Below are positions 47,190-57,763 of a DNA stretch of 64,000 nt, piece after piece. The stretch covers positions 2,294,001 through 2,358,000 of the forward strand of contig JACAAK010000007.1 in the NCBI GenBank assembly GCA_025093985.1. The letters run 5' to 3'. Each line of letters opens with the position of its first letter. Position 1 is the stretch's first letter. The notes below the pieces were generated by a model. That model made no database searches, was not told the DNA's origin, and saw nothing but the letters and a program-made list of their open reading frames with translations. The stretch comes from Calvatia gigantea. Taxonomy: Eukaryota; Basidiomycota; Agaricomycetes; Agaricales; Lycoperdaceae. A program made the position numbers and the translations under genes.

Positions 47190-48923
47190 TAATGAGTAGC
47201 AAGGTAGTCGAGGGGAGAAGTGCCGGACCAGTGCGTGAGACAGTTTGCTTTGACATGACGCTCTGGCATGACAAGCGCGTACTTAATGCGTTGTATTCAG
47301 TACACAGTCGTTTGTGGTTCCTAGGAAGAAAGGTTACTTGTTGTATTAATCACCAACAGTATAAGACCTTCGAGCTGACAAGCCCACGACCAATCAGCCG
47401 AATCGGCACGAAAAGGGTTTGCTAAGGCCAAGTGGGGTGAAACCGACAAGCATTATTGATGCATTATCCTCAGAGGCAGAAGTGATTCACTGGAATAGGT
47501 GTTCACGATCACGACAAAAGGCACGAAAGTCCTGACACGAGACGTTGTGCGCGTGATCACAACCAAGTGCCTTCTTCCGGGCCCAGTTCTCCTCGGCTTC
47601 TGCCTCCCGACCACAGACAAGCGCCTCAAAACGAGGCGGGAAATACACCTGCTATGCAACAACAAGACGCCCTTCGCTACTCTTTCTGCTCAAATGGCCT
47701 CCGAAACCACAATCAACCGATCGCCTCTGCATGGACCGAGGATTGAAAGTCAGAAACATCGACGGCTGCTTTCAAGGGCGTGGTCCTTTCCACGACCATT
47801 GGAATAGCAAACCAGGACGTCTTTCGTAGAACAATGGCCTCCGCGAAACGAAACAGGAGTGGATCATCTGTTACAGGATACATCAATGGGCATGATGCAT
47901 TCCACTGGGAAAAAGCACCTGCACTGAACGTTGACCGAGCCTCCTTCGGCTTCCCTCATCCCCCTTATGGACGTATCTGGGATCTCCCCCTTCAAAAGAT
48001 TCCAAATCTTCTGTTGGGACTTTTAAGAATCTTCCCGCGGTCGCCTTGCGGCTCTATCTAAACCCCCCTTGTTCGTGGCTGATCTTTCCTTAATCCTACC
48101 TTCGACAAGTCGGGAACAACGATCGCCCTCATGACTCGCTACTCGCCTCCTTTTCCGGTTGATCCCTCTCTGGCCATTAAGTCTCTGTCACTGCTTTCAA
48201 CATAGCCCAGTCGTATATGATCTTATTGGCTTAATCAAAGCGCGGGTGGACATGCCTTGCCAACCTCTCACGAGTGCTGCTGACACAAGCAATAACTTGG
48301 GTCCGTCTGAGGACCAACTCTCAAGAAAATATGCGCCCTCAAAGGGATTTGTTTGAACAACAAGTGGCCTTCAACTCCCTTGTATGAACATGTACTAATG
48401 CCAAACGGGATAGACAGTCGTTCATGCTTCCGGTTAACGGAACGGGTTTTGTATCAGCGATGACATCAGCATCTCGCCATGACTGTTCCAACCCAACCGT
48501 AAACAAGCTGCCTTGGGAGGACCCGGTGTTTACGGTGTCTGCATGTTTCCGAAGGTGCTGTTGTGGATTTACATGGTGTTGAATTGGCCATTCCCGCAAC
48601 TCCGGGAAGCATTCTGGAGACACGGATCCTCTCATCCCCGGAGCACCTTGGACACAAATGCCGTTAAGAGGTTCGGCCCCTGTCCTGTGGTGTGCTTTCG
48701 CGTCTTCGGTTTTTTATTGAAAATCGGGCTCTTTCCCTGGTGCACTGGCACCAGCGCTGGGTCATGGGCCAGTTTTGCTGTACACCTGCTATTGAAACAC
48801 TGAGTAGCAAGAATTTTTTTCTTCCTTCCCTTTCATCCGATGCACGCTGTTAACCTCCCTTTAAGATATAACGGTGGTCCTTAGCACCCACCGTCAACCC
48901 AACACATACCATTTCAAAGCGCC
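47190..48923. other. Module 4 spacer
   Basis: Counterpart of 39333-41234 and 42869-44484. Frames 47499-47807 and 47780-48061 (plus) lack counterparts in the same frame in other modules. The right end carries the ATATAACGG box-like element and leader of the next gene. Confidence 0.45.
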
Positions 48924-49120
48924 ATGTTCCAACGGGATATAGAATGTACTAAATGTAAACAGTCGAAGAAAGAGTAAGTATATCTTCTCTTACTGACGCC
49001 ACTGATCTGATGATTCTTTCTAGTTGCCGCTGTGGAAGCCGTCATCACAACCCCAACACCACCACCAGCCCCAACGCCATCGCCCGGGGCATGATGGTGC
49101 TTGGTAAGAACAACCCCTAG
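48924..49120 (+). CDS. Small four-cysteine protein, module 4 copy
   Basis: Intact 48-residue copy: exons 48924-48973 and 49024-49120, intron GTAAGT...TTTCTAG of 50 nt. It begins MFQRDIECTKCKQSKKDCRC, with cysteines 8, 11, 18 and 20, and ends SPNAIARGMM...KNNP before TAG. Exon and intron lengths are the same as in the module 2 copy. The protein is more basic and His-rich after the fourth Cys than the module 2 copy. It lies 1.7 kb from the divergent start of NLR copy C. Function unknown; a zinc-knuckle-like peptide is my guess from the cysteine spacing. Confidence 0.55.
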
Positions 49121-50224
49121 TTTGCGAGCCGTTCACTTTGGCTCCTTGACGGGTGAACCTCATTTCATGTTGCCGAGTCTTTCACTGCTTGTTTCGGAAT
49201 TTCCCAGGATTTGACTCTTCTATGTAGCTTTGCGCTCCTTCTTGCTTTCCATTGCCGCCTGTTCTTGCTGCTCCATTGCTTTCCGTCTGCTCTTCAGATC
49301 TGTATACCCCACGTTGCACTTCTCCATGTTTTTCACGCTTCTCACACTGAAGAGCACTATGACATTCACACCTGTAGCTTCTACGACTGTATAATACTTT
49401 CGCATCGCGTACGATACTAACCTGATTTTGATTTCGAGCTAAGGATCCCTCAAGATAGCTGCTTTGACCGGTTGGCGTTGGATCCTAGTCATTTAGAGTG
49501 TCAATACGGTTCACGCTGCCCGTCCTTCAATGGCAAGCCACCGCCTCTGATGAGCTTTGGACGAAGATGCTCCTGTTAAGCGTGCACCGCCCGTACCTGT
49601 TTCCCCGGGCATCCCGACCCGCAACTCCTCTCCTCAATAGCAAAAGTTCTGCACGCGAGCGGCCATCCGTCAAACGCAAACAGTCTTTTGAACGTGTGGC
49701 GATGGCGCCTATCTCTACACTTATAGATGCGCAGATTCGACATGACGGTTTTAATTTGACGAAGCGCACCCGACGACCCTTTTTTTTCTAGACACCGCCT
49801 TTCAGGAATATGAAGAAAAACTCCGAAGTGTTGTTACCGCGATCAGGCTGGATGCGAATGGGCAACTTTGATGCCATAAATAGGACCTACTTACCTCGGC
49901 TAATAGCGCTAATCCACCGTCCCTTACTATTTTTGCTATTCTTTAATGTCTTTACCTTTCATCCGAGTGCACCAGCTTTATCAGTCCTGCAGACTATGGT
50001 GATAGAACACATAGCTCAAAGGGACCCCATTGAGAAACATACAGAAAGCACATACATTAGTGGGTACGAGGCACAGACGGTACGTAGGCTAAACCACACC
50101 AGTAAAAAAAAGCAACAAAAGAAAAGCATAAAAAGAGGATCAAAAAGCATAAGAGGGTCGTAAACGCTAGAATGTTTTATGAAAAGTAGAGCGGGGTGGG
50201 GTAGGTATCAACACACAAGCCTGC
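49121..50224. repeat. Module 4 downstream segment and right boundary of the array
   Basis: 49121-49830 repeats 41432-42170 and 44640-45400. 49860-50050 resembles the start of the left segment (45430-45600), after which similarity stops. The array therefore ends within about 150 nt of the 3' end of VTS1. No gene is supported. Confidence 0.5.
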
Positions 50225-52565
50225 TCAGATAGCCGCCGAATTAGGCGCATTCCCATTCGCGGCCGCATTCCCGTTACCACCACCCACACCAGCACTCGCC
50301 GCACCACTCAGACCAGCACTCTCCATCCCCATCTTCCTCCTCACAACCTCAAACGTCTTCAACATCTTCCTCCTGGCACCCAGCGCCGCAACTCCCTTCC
50401 CCTCCAACTGTGCTTCATCTAACACCACAATATCCTGCCATCTCATCCCTTCAAAATTCGGCGTGTACTTATGCAGCCTCAAACTCCTCAACCACGCCGG
50501 AATATCATTCAACAACGACGGATCAACATCATCCTCTCCCTTGGGTGTATTCCCACCCACACCCCCACTATCCACTCTGCTTCCCGCGCTTCCCGCACTC
50601 CGAAGGGCGGGTGAACGACCACTAGGGGGTCCACCACCTCTCCTCATCCCACCACCCGAATTCGCACTTCCACCAACACCCATACCCATCCCAGCCACGC
50701 CAGCCGACATAGGCTGCATACCCATATTCATCCACCCACCAGGATGATGTCCATACCCACCCGCATTGGCCGCTGCAACCTGCGCTGCGAGCAACTGCGC
50801 CTCGGGGGATAAAGCCATCGCACTCAACATATTCATATTAAACGGACTCATGGGTCCTGCCATACTCGCCGCCGCTAATGCATTCAAATTGGCCATGCCT
50901 GGCATTTGCGGGGAACCCATACCCAGATGGAGTCCGCCAAGTTGGGCACCGAGGCCGTTGATGGCGTTGTTGTTATTGGGGTCGTTGTCGTTGGGACCGT
51001 TGTTGGAGTTGTTGAAACGGTTTTGGTTGTTTTGGGGCACCTGGCCCCGGGAGCTAGCTCCCCAGCCCCCACTGGCGTTTCGCATTCCTCCACCTCCACC
51101 TCCTCCGGCATTCCGTCCTCGTTGGTCCTGGTTCTGGTTATTGTTCCCGCCAGTGATAGGATTACCGTTATCGTCGTAATGTTGGTTGCTACCGTCGTTA
51201 TTCTTATCGCCGCCGCCGGGTTTGCGACGGTGAATTGTAGGATCACCCATGCGTGGTACACCAGGCGCCGTGGCACCAGCACCGGCACCAGTAGGGCCCT
51301 TGTTCCATTCATTCAACTTCGTAGAAGCTGAATCCAAAGACTGTGTGTTCTTAGGGAAGAGTGCGATGGCGGGTGTGTTGACCATACTAGCCCAGCTGTC
51401 ACTTTCGATATTTCCCCCTCCACCAAGGTGGGGCGAGGGTAAAGACCCAGAAAAGTCGCTGCTCTTCGGGCGGGAGGTGCTGACGAGAATCTCTTGAGAG
51501 GGACCATTTGTTTCAGAGACCTGAGCGAGGGAGGAAGCAGCGGCCCAGGACGCCCGAATATCACCACCAGCTGATGCCAACACCGGAGCAGAAATGCGGT
51601 GTGCGGCATTGCTCGCTTTTAATTTAGCGCGCTGTTGAGCAAGTTTGGCGGCTGGATCAGATGCGCCACCGCCGGAGCTTGCAGCAGCAGAGTCTGGAGA
51701 TAAGAAGTTGGAGTTGTTGTCGAGAATGAGGGATTGACGGTTGGTGTTGAAGTTGCGTGTAGTTGGGGAGGCGGGCATATTGGATTTGAGCCCTGGAGAT
51801 TTCATCCTGGCGAGACTAGCTTCCATTTGGTTTTGCATTGAACCTGTGTGGGAGGATTAAAAATAGAACGATGGGTTAAGGGGTTGTGATTGATGTATCA
51901 TCAGGAACGAAACTGATGCGTACCCATGGCAGGACTGAGGAGAGCAGTCATTGGGTCTGACCTGGCCATTTGTTGGAGGACGGTGATGAAGAAGCGAATC
52001 TGAACTTGGGTAGAATGTTGGAGAAGACTGTAAAGAGCGGCTGTGCGCTCTGCTTCTGAGAGGACCTTGAACCCTTTAGAGAATGTGAGATGAAAAGGGA
52101 CGAATGATGGGAGAAATGATAGACTGACATTGCTCGATGGCGCTCAGTTCCTCTTTGAAATTAACGTCTAAGGAGGCTGCAGCCATATCTTCCTATACAC
52201 AATGCATCATGAATCCCGTAAGAAAGGGGAAGAGATAGAGGGGAAACATACGAGAGTAGCTTCGTAATTCTGAAGGTTTTCAAACCATTGGTCAAGAGCC
52301 TCGGCTGACAAGAATGTGAGATGTCAGCAAAGGGGAAGTTGTGTGTACCACATCGCTCACCTTCTGGAGTTTGGAACATGCCAGCACTGCCAAGAAGCTC
52401 GCTGGTCGGCCTAGCGTTAGACTGTGCCCCTGGACGTGGAGAGCCTGGGACGAGAGTTGGAGTGCCACGGGCAGAGGGGCCCATGGATTGACGGGCGCTG
52501 ACCTTGCCATTCTCTCCTGGCCCTGGGGATGGGCTAGGGCTTGTAGAGGGCGGGCGGAGGCTCAT
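50225..52565 (-). CDS. VTS1: Vts1/Smaug-type SAM-domain RNA-binding protein
   Basis: Post-transcriptional regulator that binds stem-loop Smaug recognition elements through a SAM domain and recruits deadenylase. Start at 52565: [20 protein letters not shown]. Short exons follow: [14 protein letters not shown], then [78 protein letters not shown] and LLSPAMG. This is the conserved N-terminal region of fungal Vts1. The long last exon (51838-50225) carries [17 protein letters not shown], Asn/Gly-rich low-complexity sequence, and near its end the SAM domain: [58 protein letters not shown]. The RNA-contact pattern of basic residues around GARRKM is kept. No break is seen. CCR4-NOT, the usual partner, has its NOT2 subunit encoded 38 kb away, with no functional link implied. 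Confidence 0.92.
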
Positions 52566-53018
52566 AGTTTGAGAATGAAGTATCTAGACGAGACCAGCGG
52601 ACCTGCCGGTCTAGCAAAGAAATGAGTAGATGGCGGTTTGGCTGCAAAAACAGTGCTGTGGGGCGGTTGTTAGTCACCAGTCACATTACCTTATATGTCC
52701 ATCTCTCTTGACAACAACAATAAATGTTACCGACTTACTTACCTCTGATACTTCATTTTATGTTCATTCTAGACTCTAGTAGAACAAGGCACGGGCTGAT
52801 TTTAGACTAAATGATCCGGAGACTGTAGCAAAAGAAATTTTCTTTTGCTTAGAGGGGAAACTGGAAGTAGACTAGGGTTTCTCGGAGTGACTGAAGGGGT
52901 TGCTCATGTAATCACGCGAAACATCTCGGCCAACTGAGCGTCAACAAACACTCCGCTTTTTCTCCCGAGACCTCCACCTGCTGACCAGCTCTGGCTTAAT
53001 CGCAGTCGTCAGTCTCAA
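52566..53018. promoter_or_regulatory. Shared divergent promoter VTS1 / FZO1
   Basis: This 453-nt space lies between two divergent start codons and must hold both promoters. No canonical TATA box is evident. Pyrimidine-rich stretches precede the Fzo1 start (about 52955-52980). Confidence 0.45.
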
Positions 53019-55786
53019 ATGGCCCAGTCCTACTTCCCCTCCAGGGTCACCTCTCCTGTAAAGCAGTTAGATACTGCTGTCGCAGGAATGCACCCCGACC
53101 GTCAGCTCAAGGTTGAAGAAGTCCAGGAGGCCTACATCGAGCAGAAGGACCGGTTCGTACCCGCTTGTCGAGAACTCTGCCCGTTGAAGACTAACCTGAT
53201 ATGTCTACAGTCTTTTAAATGCGATAGACTCGACTACCGCCGTGCTCAGCGATATCCGCACGTTCAACAAGAATGAGTGGGTCGTGCGATACCCCCAGCT
53301 GCGCGAACATCCTACGGAGGCATCCACAGATGCTCCATCCTCATGGTCTCCATCATCTCCTTCCACTAAACGGCGGAACGCTCCACGACGGTCCCTATCC
53401 TTCGTGGATGACCCGTCCTTCGAAACAGACGTAGTCGTATCTCAAAAACAGGGCCTCTATCGCCGCATCACCCTCTCATCCATCCAGGATATTAGAGAGG
53501 AAGAGGACGAGGACGAGGAGACAGAAGCAACAGATAAGGAAACCGACGATCAACAACGTCTCATCCCCTCTGCCGAGTTCAACAGTTCTCAAACTCGACC
53601 TCAAACTCGGGTCTCACTCCTCATCCACCGCCGCGTCCCTAGTTAACCAGCTCGAAAAATCATCCATCGCCAACCTCCTGGATGACCGTATCGGTGCCTC
53701 TGTAGGTCACATTAACAAACTCCGACTCCGAGTCGAAGATACCTCCTCCAAGGTCCTCGTCACTGGTGATCTCAACGCCGGCAAATCCACATTTGTGAAT
53801 GCCCTCTTGCGTCGTGAGGTCATGCCTGTCGACCAACAACCTTGTACCACCGCTTTTTGTGAAGTTCACGATGCGGCGGAAAACCAGGGGAAAGAGGAGG
53901 TTCACGTTCTCAAGGAGGGCGTCGAATACAACATCCATGACGAATCCACGTACACTCGTGGTTCACTTGCCAGTTTAGAAGAAATTGTAGCAGACAATGA
54001 AGCCACAGAACAAGTAATCAAACTCTACTTGGCCGACACTCGGGCTCCATCGGAATCTCTCCTTAACAACGGCGTAGTTGACATTTCCTTAATCGACGCA
54101 CCAGGTCTTAACCGTGACAGTCTCAAGACCACGGCCGTTTTCGCGCGTCAAGAAGAAATTGACGTCGTTGTCTTCGTCGTATCCGCAGAGAACCACTTCA
54201 CTCTCTCTGCCAAAGAATTCTTATGGAACGCGAGCAACGAAAAAGCCTACCTCTTCATCGTTGTCAATAAATTCGATCAAATCAAGAACAAAGATAAATG
54301 TCGTCGTCTCGTTCTCGAGCAAATCAAACAGTTCAGCCCAGGGACATACGAAGACTCCGCTGACCTCGTGCACTTTGTCGATTCTGCAGCTGCACTCCAA
54401 CCATACACGGCCAATCCAGCATTCGACGACCTCGAATCCGCATTACGGTCCTTCGTCCTCGTCAAACGATCTAAATCGAAACTTCAACCCGTATCCACAT
54501 ACCTCCACAACATCCTCTCCGACGTTGAACTCCTCTCTTCTGCTAACTCCATCGTCGCAGAAACGGAAATCCAAGCAGCTCGTGCAGCGTTGGACAGCTC
54601 GCGTCCCGTACTCGAAAAAATGAAAGCAGGACACGGCGCGTTCGAAGAAGCCCTCGAATCAGTAGAAGAGGAGGGTACCACCCTCGCATCTAACAAAACT
54701 AAAGTCGTTCTCACCGAAGCCCTGGACCGTGTTGGTCAAGGATACCTCGGTATCCCCAACGCGCCTATCCAACTCCCGACATATCCTGGATTATTGAATG
54801 TTTGGGATTACGCAAGGGACGTTCGGAGGGCGTTACTTGCTAGTTTGGACGCGGCTGTCAAGTTAGCCGAGGATGAGTCGAGGGTGATTACGAGTGATGG
54901 TGTGGATAGGATTAAAGCGCTTGGGGAGGTACATCTTCCTGAGGGCGTTGAGAGGTCCAGGAGGGTGTTTATGCCAGAAGCTATGTTCAGCGTTCAACGG
55001 CGTGGGGCTAGAGGCGGACCTAAGCGCCGTTCGGCGAATGGTGTCGTCGTTGCTGGTGGTGCACATGGCCTCGGGATTGGTCTCGCGTCGCGCTCTGAGC
55101 TACTCGAAACGACGTTCTTCGATTTGTTTGATGTGAACCATCATTTCCTTGTCCACTTCGATTCTAGGGGAACTTTCTCTCATGATATTGACGAAGAGGA
55201 GGAGGAAGGACCGAGTCCGACGGCACTGAGCGTTTTCAGCGTCGTACTTGGTACTTTAACCATGGTTGGCGGGCAAACTATCGGCGCACGTGGACTTATC
55301 GAAGCTATCCTCCGCGTTTCGGAAGTATTCTCGAACGAGGGTACGAGGAAATGGGTCGCACCCGTGCTTGGAGCAGCTACGATCGGATTTGGAGCGTACC
55401 TCGTCCTCGAGTTGCCAAGCTCCGTCCCTCGATCGGTCGGCCGACGCGTTAGGTCGCAAGTATTAAAGCTCCATCGACAACAACAAGATTCCGCTGTTGC
55501 TGCTTACATCAGAGGAGGAACACAAGGAAGGGTACAAGGACAACAACTATCCTTCGTGGAAGGGAATGCGGAGCGTGTGGGGAGAGAGACGAGGAAGGTG
55601 TTGAGGCTTGCTGCGTGGGATCTGAAGGAAAGGTTTAGGGGCGCTTTGGAGGAGAGGGTGAAAGAGGTGAAGGGGAAGGAGGAGATGGAGAGGAAAGCTG
55701 TTAGAGCGAAGGAGTGGTTTGAGGGGGTTATGGAGAAGACGGAGGGGATCAGGAGGGAGGTTAGGTTGGAGGATCTTTTGGCTTGA
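53019..55786 (+). CDS. FZO1: Mitofusin Fzo1, mitochondrial outer-membrane fusion GTPase (one +1 frameshift)
   Basis: Dynamin-family GTPase that tethers and fuses mitochondrial outer membranes. Exon 1 starts MAQSYFPSR and has LKVEEVQEAYIEQKDR. After a short intron (about 53155-53211) comes LLNAIDSTTAVLSDIRTFNK and an acidic, variable segment. An extra base in CCCC 53565-53568 breaks the frame; without it the text runs into STVLKLDLKLG, ASLVNQLEKSSIANLLDDRI and the GTPase domain. G1 is VTGDLNAGKST, then RREVMPVDQQPCTTAFCEVH, G3 LIDAPGLNRDS and G4 VNKFD. Two hydrophobic segments near the C-terminus (VFSVVLGTLTMVGGQTIGA; WVAPVLGAATIGFGAYLVLE) are the hairpin membrane anchor. A charged coiled-coil tail ends VRLEDLLA. 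The length of about 880 residues fits the family. The single break looks like a sequence error. Confidence 0.92.
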
Positions 55787-56683
55787 ACCTCCCCCCCTTT
55801 TGCGCACCTCAGCTCAATCTCTGAGCATCAATAGACACCTGATTCTCCCGTCCTTCGTTCTTTCTTCCTCCTTTCGTCCTTATGAATCGCTTGTGAAGCG
55901 GATGCACTCTCTTTCATTTATCCAAGCTCACCCTTCCTCAAGTCCCCTTTCCACTTCCTCCAAGTTGACCTTTTTGCAAATATGGCCAGCGGACAGTGCT
56001 CGTCGTCTTTCTACCCATTCTGCTTATAGAACTCACAACTCCGTGAATTATTCAACATTCTCCGAACCCCTCCCTACGTTACTCACCTTTTATGTGATGA
56101 TCTCTTCATTGCTACGGAAACCACCCTTTTCCCCGAAAATTCTCTTTTTTCACTTTCGCTAAGTTAGCTGACGATACAGATGTAAATGTTTACGACCTCT
56201 TCTTGAATGATGTATGTACATACGAAATTTTAAGCTCGCCTTTGTTGGTGTGCGTGGAATTAACATTCTGCTTACCACAAGGAGTACCTCTTTAAGGTGA
56301 AACGAAAGATGGCTTGAGCCTGAATCCGTTGCGAGGGCGTTGTGGTGTCAATTTATGATCTTCATGTGGCTCTTGTATCCCAATCGCCAAGATGAGCCAT
56401 GCGTACATCACAAACGTGATTTCGACTTCCCACTGCGAGCTTAAGCTTGAACTGGTCAATACAAAAGGAAGACGAAACAATGCGAATTTCATTTCTTCCC
56501 CTTTCCCAACGCCCCCTTCTCCAGTTCCTGCTTGTTGACAGTGTCAACTCTTTTTTCTTTTTCCTTTCATTTTTCTAAATTGATCCCCTACGCCAGTCGA
56601 GGGTTTAACACATCCACTCATTTCCTAAATAAATTTTATCAAACTATTCAAACGCCCCACCAACATACCCCTCCCCAAAAGCA
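55787..56683. other. Intergenic FZO1 / secreted protein
   Basis: Nearly 900 nt with no supported gene. The last 150 nt are a TC- and A-rich leader before the secreted-protein start. Open frames on both strands lack recognisable features. Confidence 0.4.
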
Positions 56684-57763
56684 ATGCAGTTCATCAACGC
56701 GATCTTCACCACTCTCTCCATCGCACTCGCCGTCTCGGCTCTCCCAGTCAAACGAGATGTTGATCCTTCCCTCGTCCCTGAATTCGGTCTCCAGCCTGGT
56801 CTAAACCCGACGGGGACAGGTGACTGTGATGGAATAACAAACGCCGCGGGCCAAGTTGTCAAGATTCCTTGTTCGTGTCCGCCTGACCGAGCCTCATTCC
56901 TTCGCGTACGTCCTTTAGCAATCTAGGTGTGCAACTGTTAATTTGGTAATCATCGGGTACAAACATAGTCCTTGAACGAAAATGTCAATGCAGGACATGC
57001 GGTTAACAATCCCGGAACCAGCGTCTCTTTCCCCACAGGAGACTCTAAAGCTGATAAGCTCACGAGGATCCAAGCTGCGCTCGTCACCCTGCAAAACCTG
57101 AATGGGCCTGGTGTAGGTTGTCCAGCGGCTTCGACAACATTTTTGGCGCAGCAGAAGGCTATCCAGGATGGAACTGATGTTACTGCTCCTGTTCCTGCCC
57201 CTGCCCCTGCTCCACCTGCGCCCGCACCTCAACAACTACAGCAGTCCCCATCTGCACCAGCGAGTACCAGTGGTAACGTTGATCCTGCGCTGGTGCCGGA
57301 GTTTGGACACCAGGCTGGGCTCAATCCGACTGGAACTGGGGACTGCGATGGAATCACCAATGCGGCTGGTCAGGTTGTCAAGATTCCCTGCTCTTGCCCT
57401 CCCGACCGCCAATCTTTCATTCAGGTGTGCATTTGCTGCCATGGCCGGCGATCATTTTCCTGAAACTGATTGGGACGACCGTGATTTTTTTTTTTTGCAT
57501 AGGCTTTGAGTGAGAACGTTGCTGCCGGACATGCCGTGAAGAATCCTAGTGTGCAGGTGTCGTTCCCGACAGACGACTCGAATGCGTCCAAGGCTGCTAG
57601 GATCCAGGCTGCACTTGTTACGTTGCAAAATCTGAGTGGACCTGGCGTTGGATGTCCTGCCGCGTCGACTACTCTTCTTGTGAGTTTGGGAACTGTGTAA
57701 ATGGAAAAGTTAAGCTTCTGACAGTCGTCCTAATAGGCCCAGCTGAAAGCTGTTCAGTCCTGA
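56684..57763 (+). CDS. Secreted protein with two tandem four-cysteine repeats
   Basis: A signal peptide (MQFINAIFTTLSIALAVSAL) is followed by PVKRDV, a likely dibasic processing site. Two copies of a domain of about 110 residues come next. Each starts DPSLVPEFG or DPALVPEFG, continues LNPTGTGDCDGITNAAGQVV and IPCSCPPDR, then NENVNAGHAV or SENVAAGHAV and RIQAALVTLQNL, and ends GPGVGCPAASTT. Each therefore has four cysteines. A Pro/Ala/Gln linker (PAPAPAPPAPAPQQLQQ) joins them. Introns 56906-56968 and 57425-57502 lie at the same place in both repeats; a third is 57680-57736. The end is AQLKAVQS and TGA at 57761. This is a known-looking but functionally undefined fungal extracellular family, plausibly a cell-wall or effector-type protein. 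Intact. Confidence 0.85.

Larger units (their letters stand above)
32315..50100. repeat. Array of about four diverged NLR/small-protein modules
   Basis: Four diverged copies of one multi-kilobase unit can be followed by shared phrases on both strands. Module 1 is about 32.3-36.1 kb, module 2 about 36.2-42.2, module 3 about 42.2-45.4 and module 4 about 45.4-49.85, with a partial fifth left end at 49.87-50.1. The full order is: a left segment, an NLR-like gene on the minus strand, a 1.6-1.9 kb spacer, a plus-strand gene for a 48-residue cysteine peptide, and a conserved downstream segment. Modules differ by small indels and substitutions throughout and by large deletions in the NLR of modules 3 and 4. 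I see no terminal repeats or transposase, so segmental tandem duplication is the simplest explanation. Confidence 0.75.

Noticed and set aside
32315..50100. CRISPR or transposon interpretation of the repeats
   Set aside because: Units are kilobases long, contain genes, lack short direct repeats with spacers, and show no transposase, reverse transcriptase or terminal repeats.
50766..51331. Plus-strand open frames of 137-142 codons
   Set aside because: They are antisense to the low-complexity Asn/Gly-rich exon of VTS1; repetitive codons keep the opposite strand open.
54114..54623. Ser/Thr-rich plus-strand frame of 169 codons
   Set aside because: It is an out-of-frame shadow inside the Fzo1 GTPase exon.
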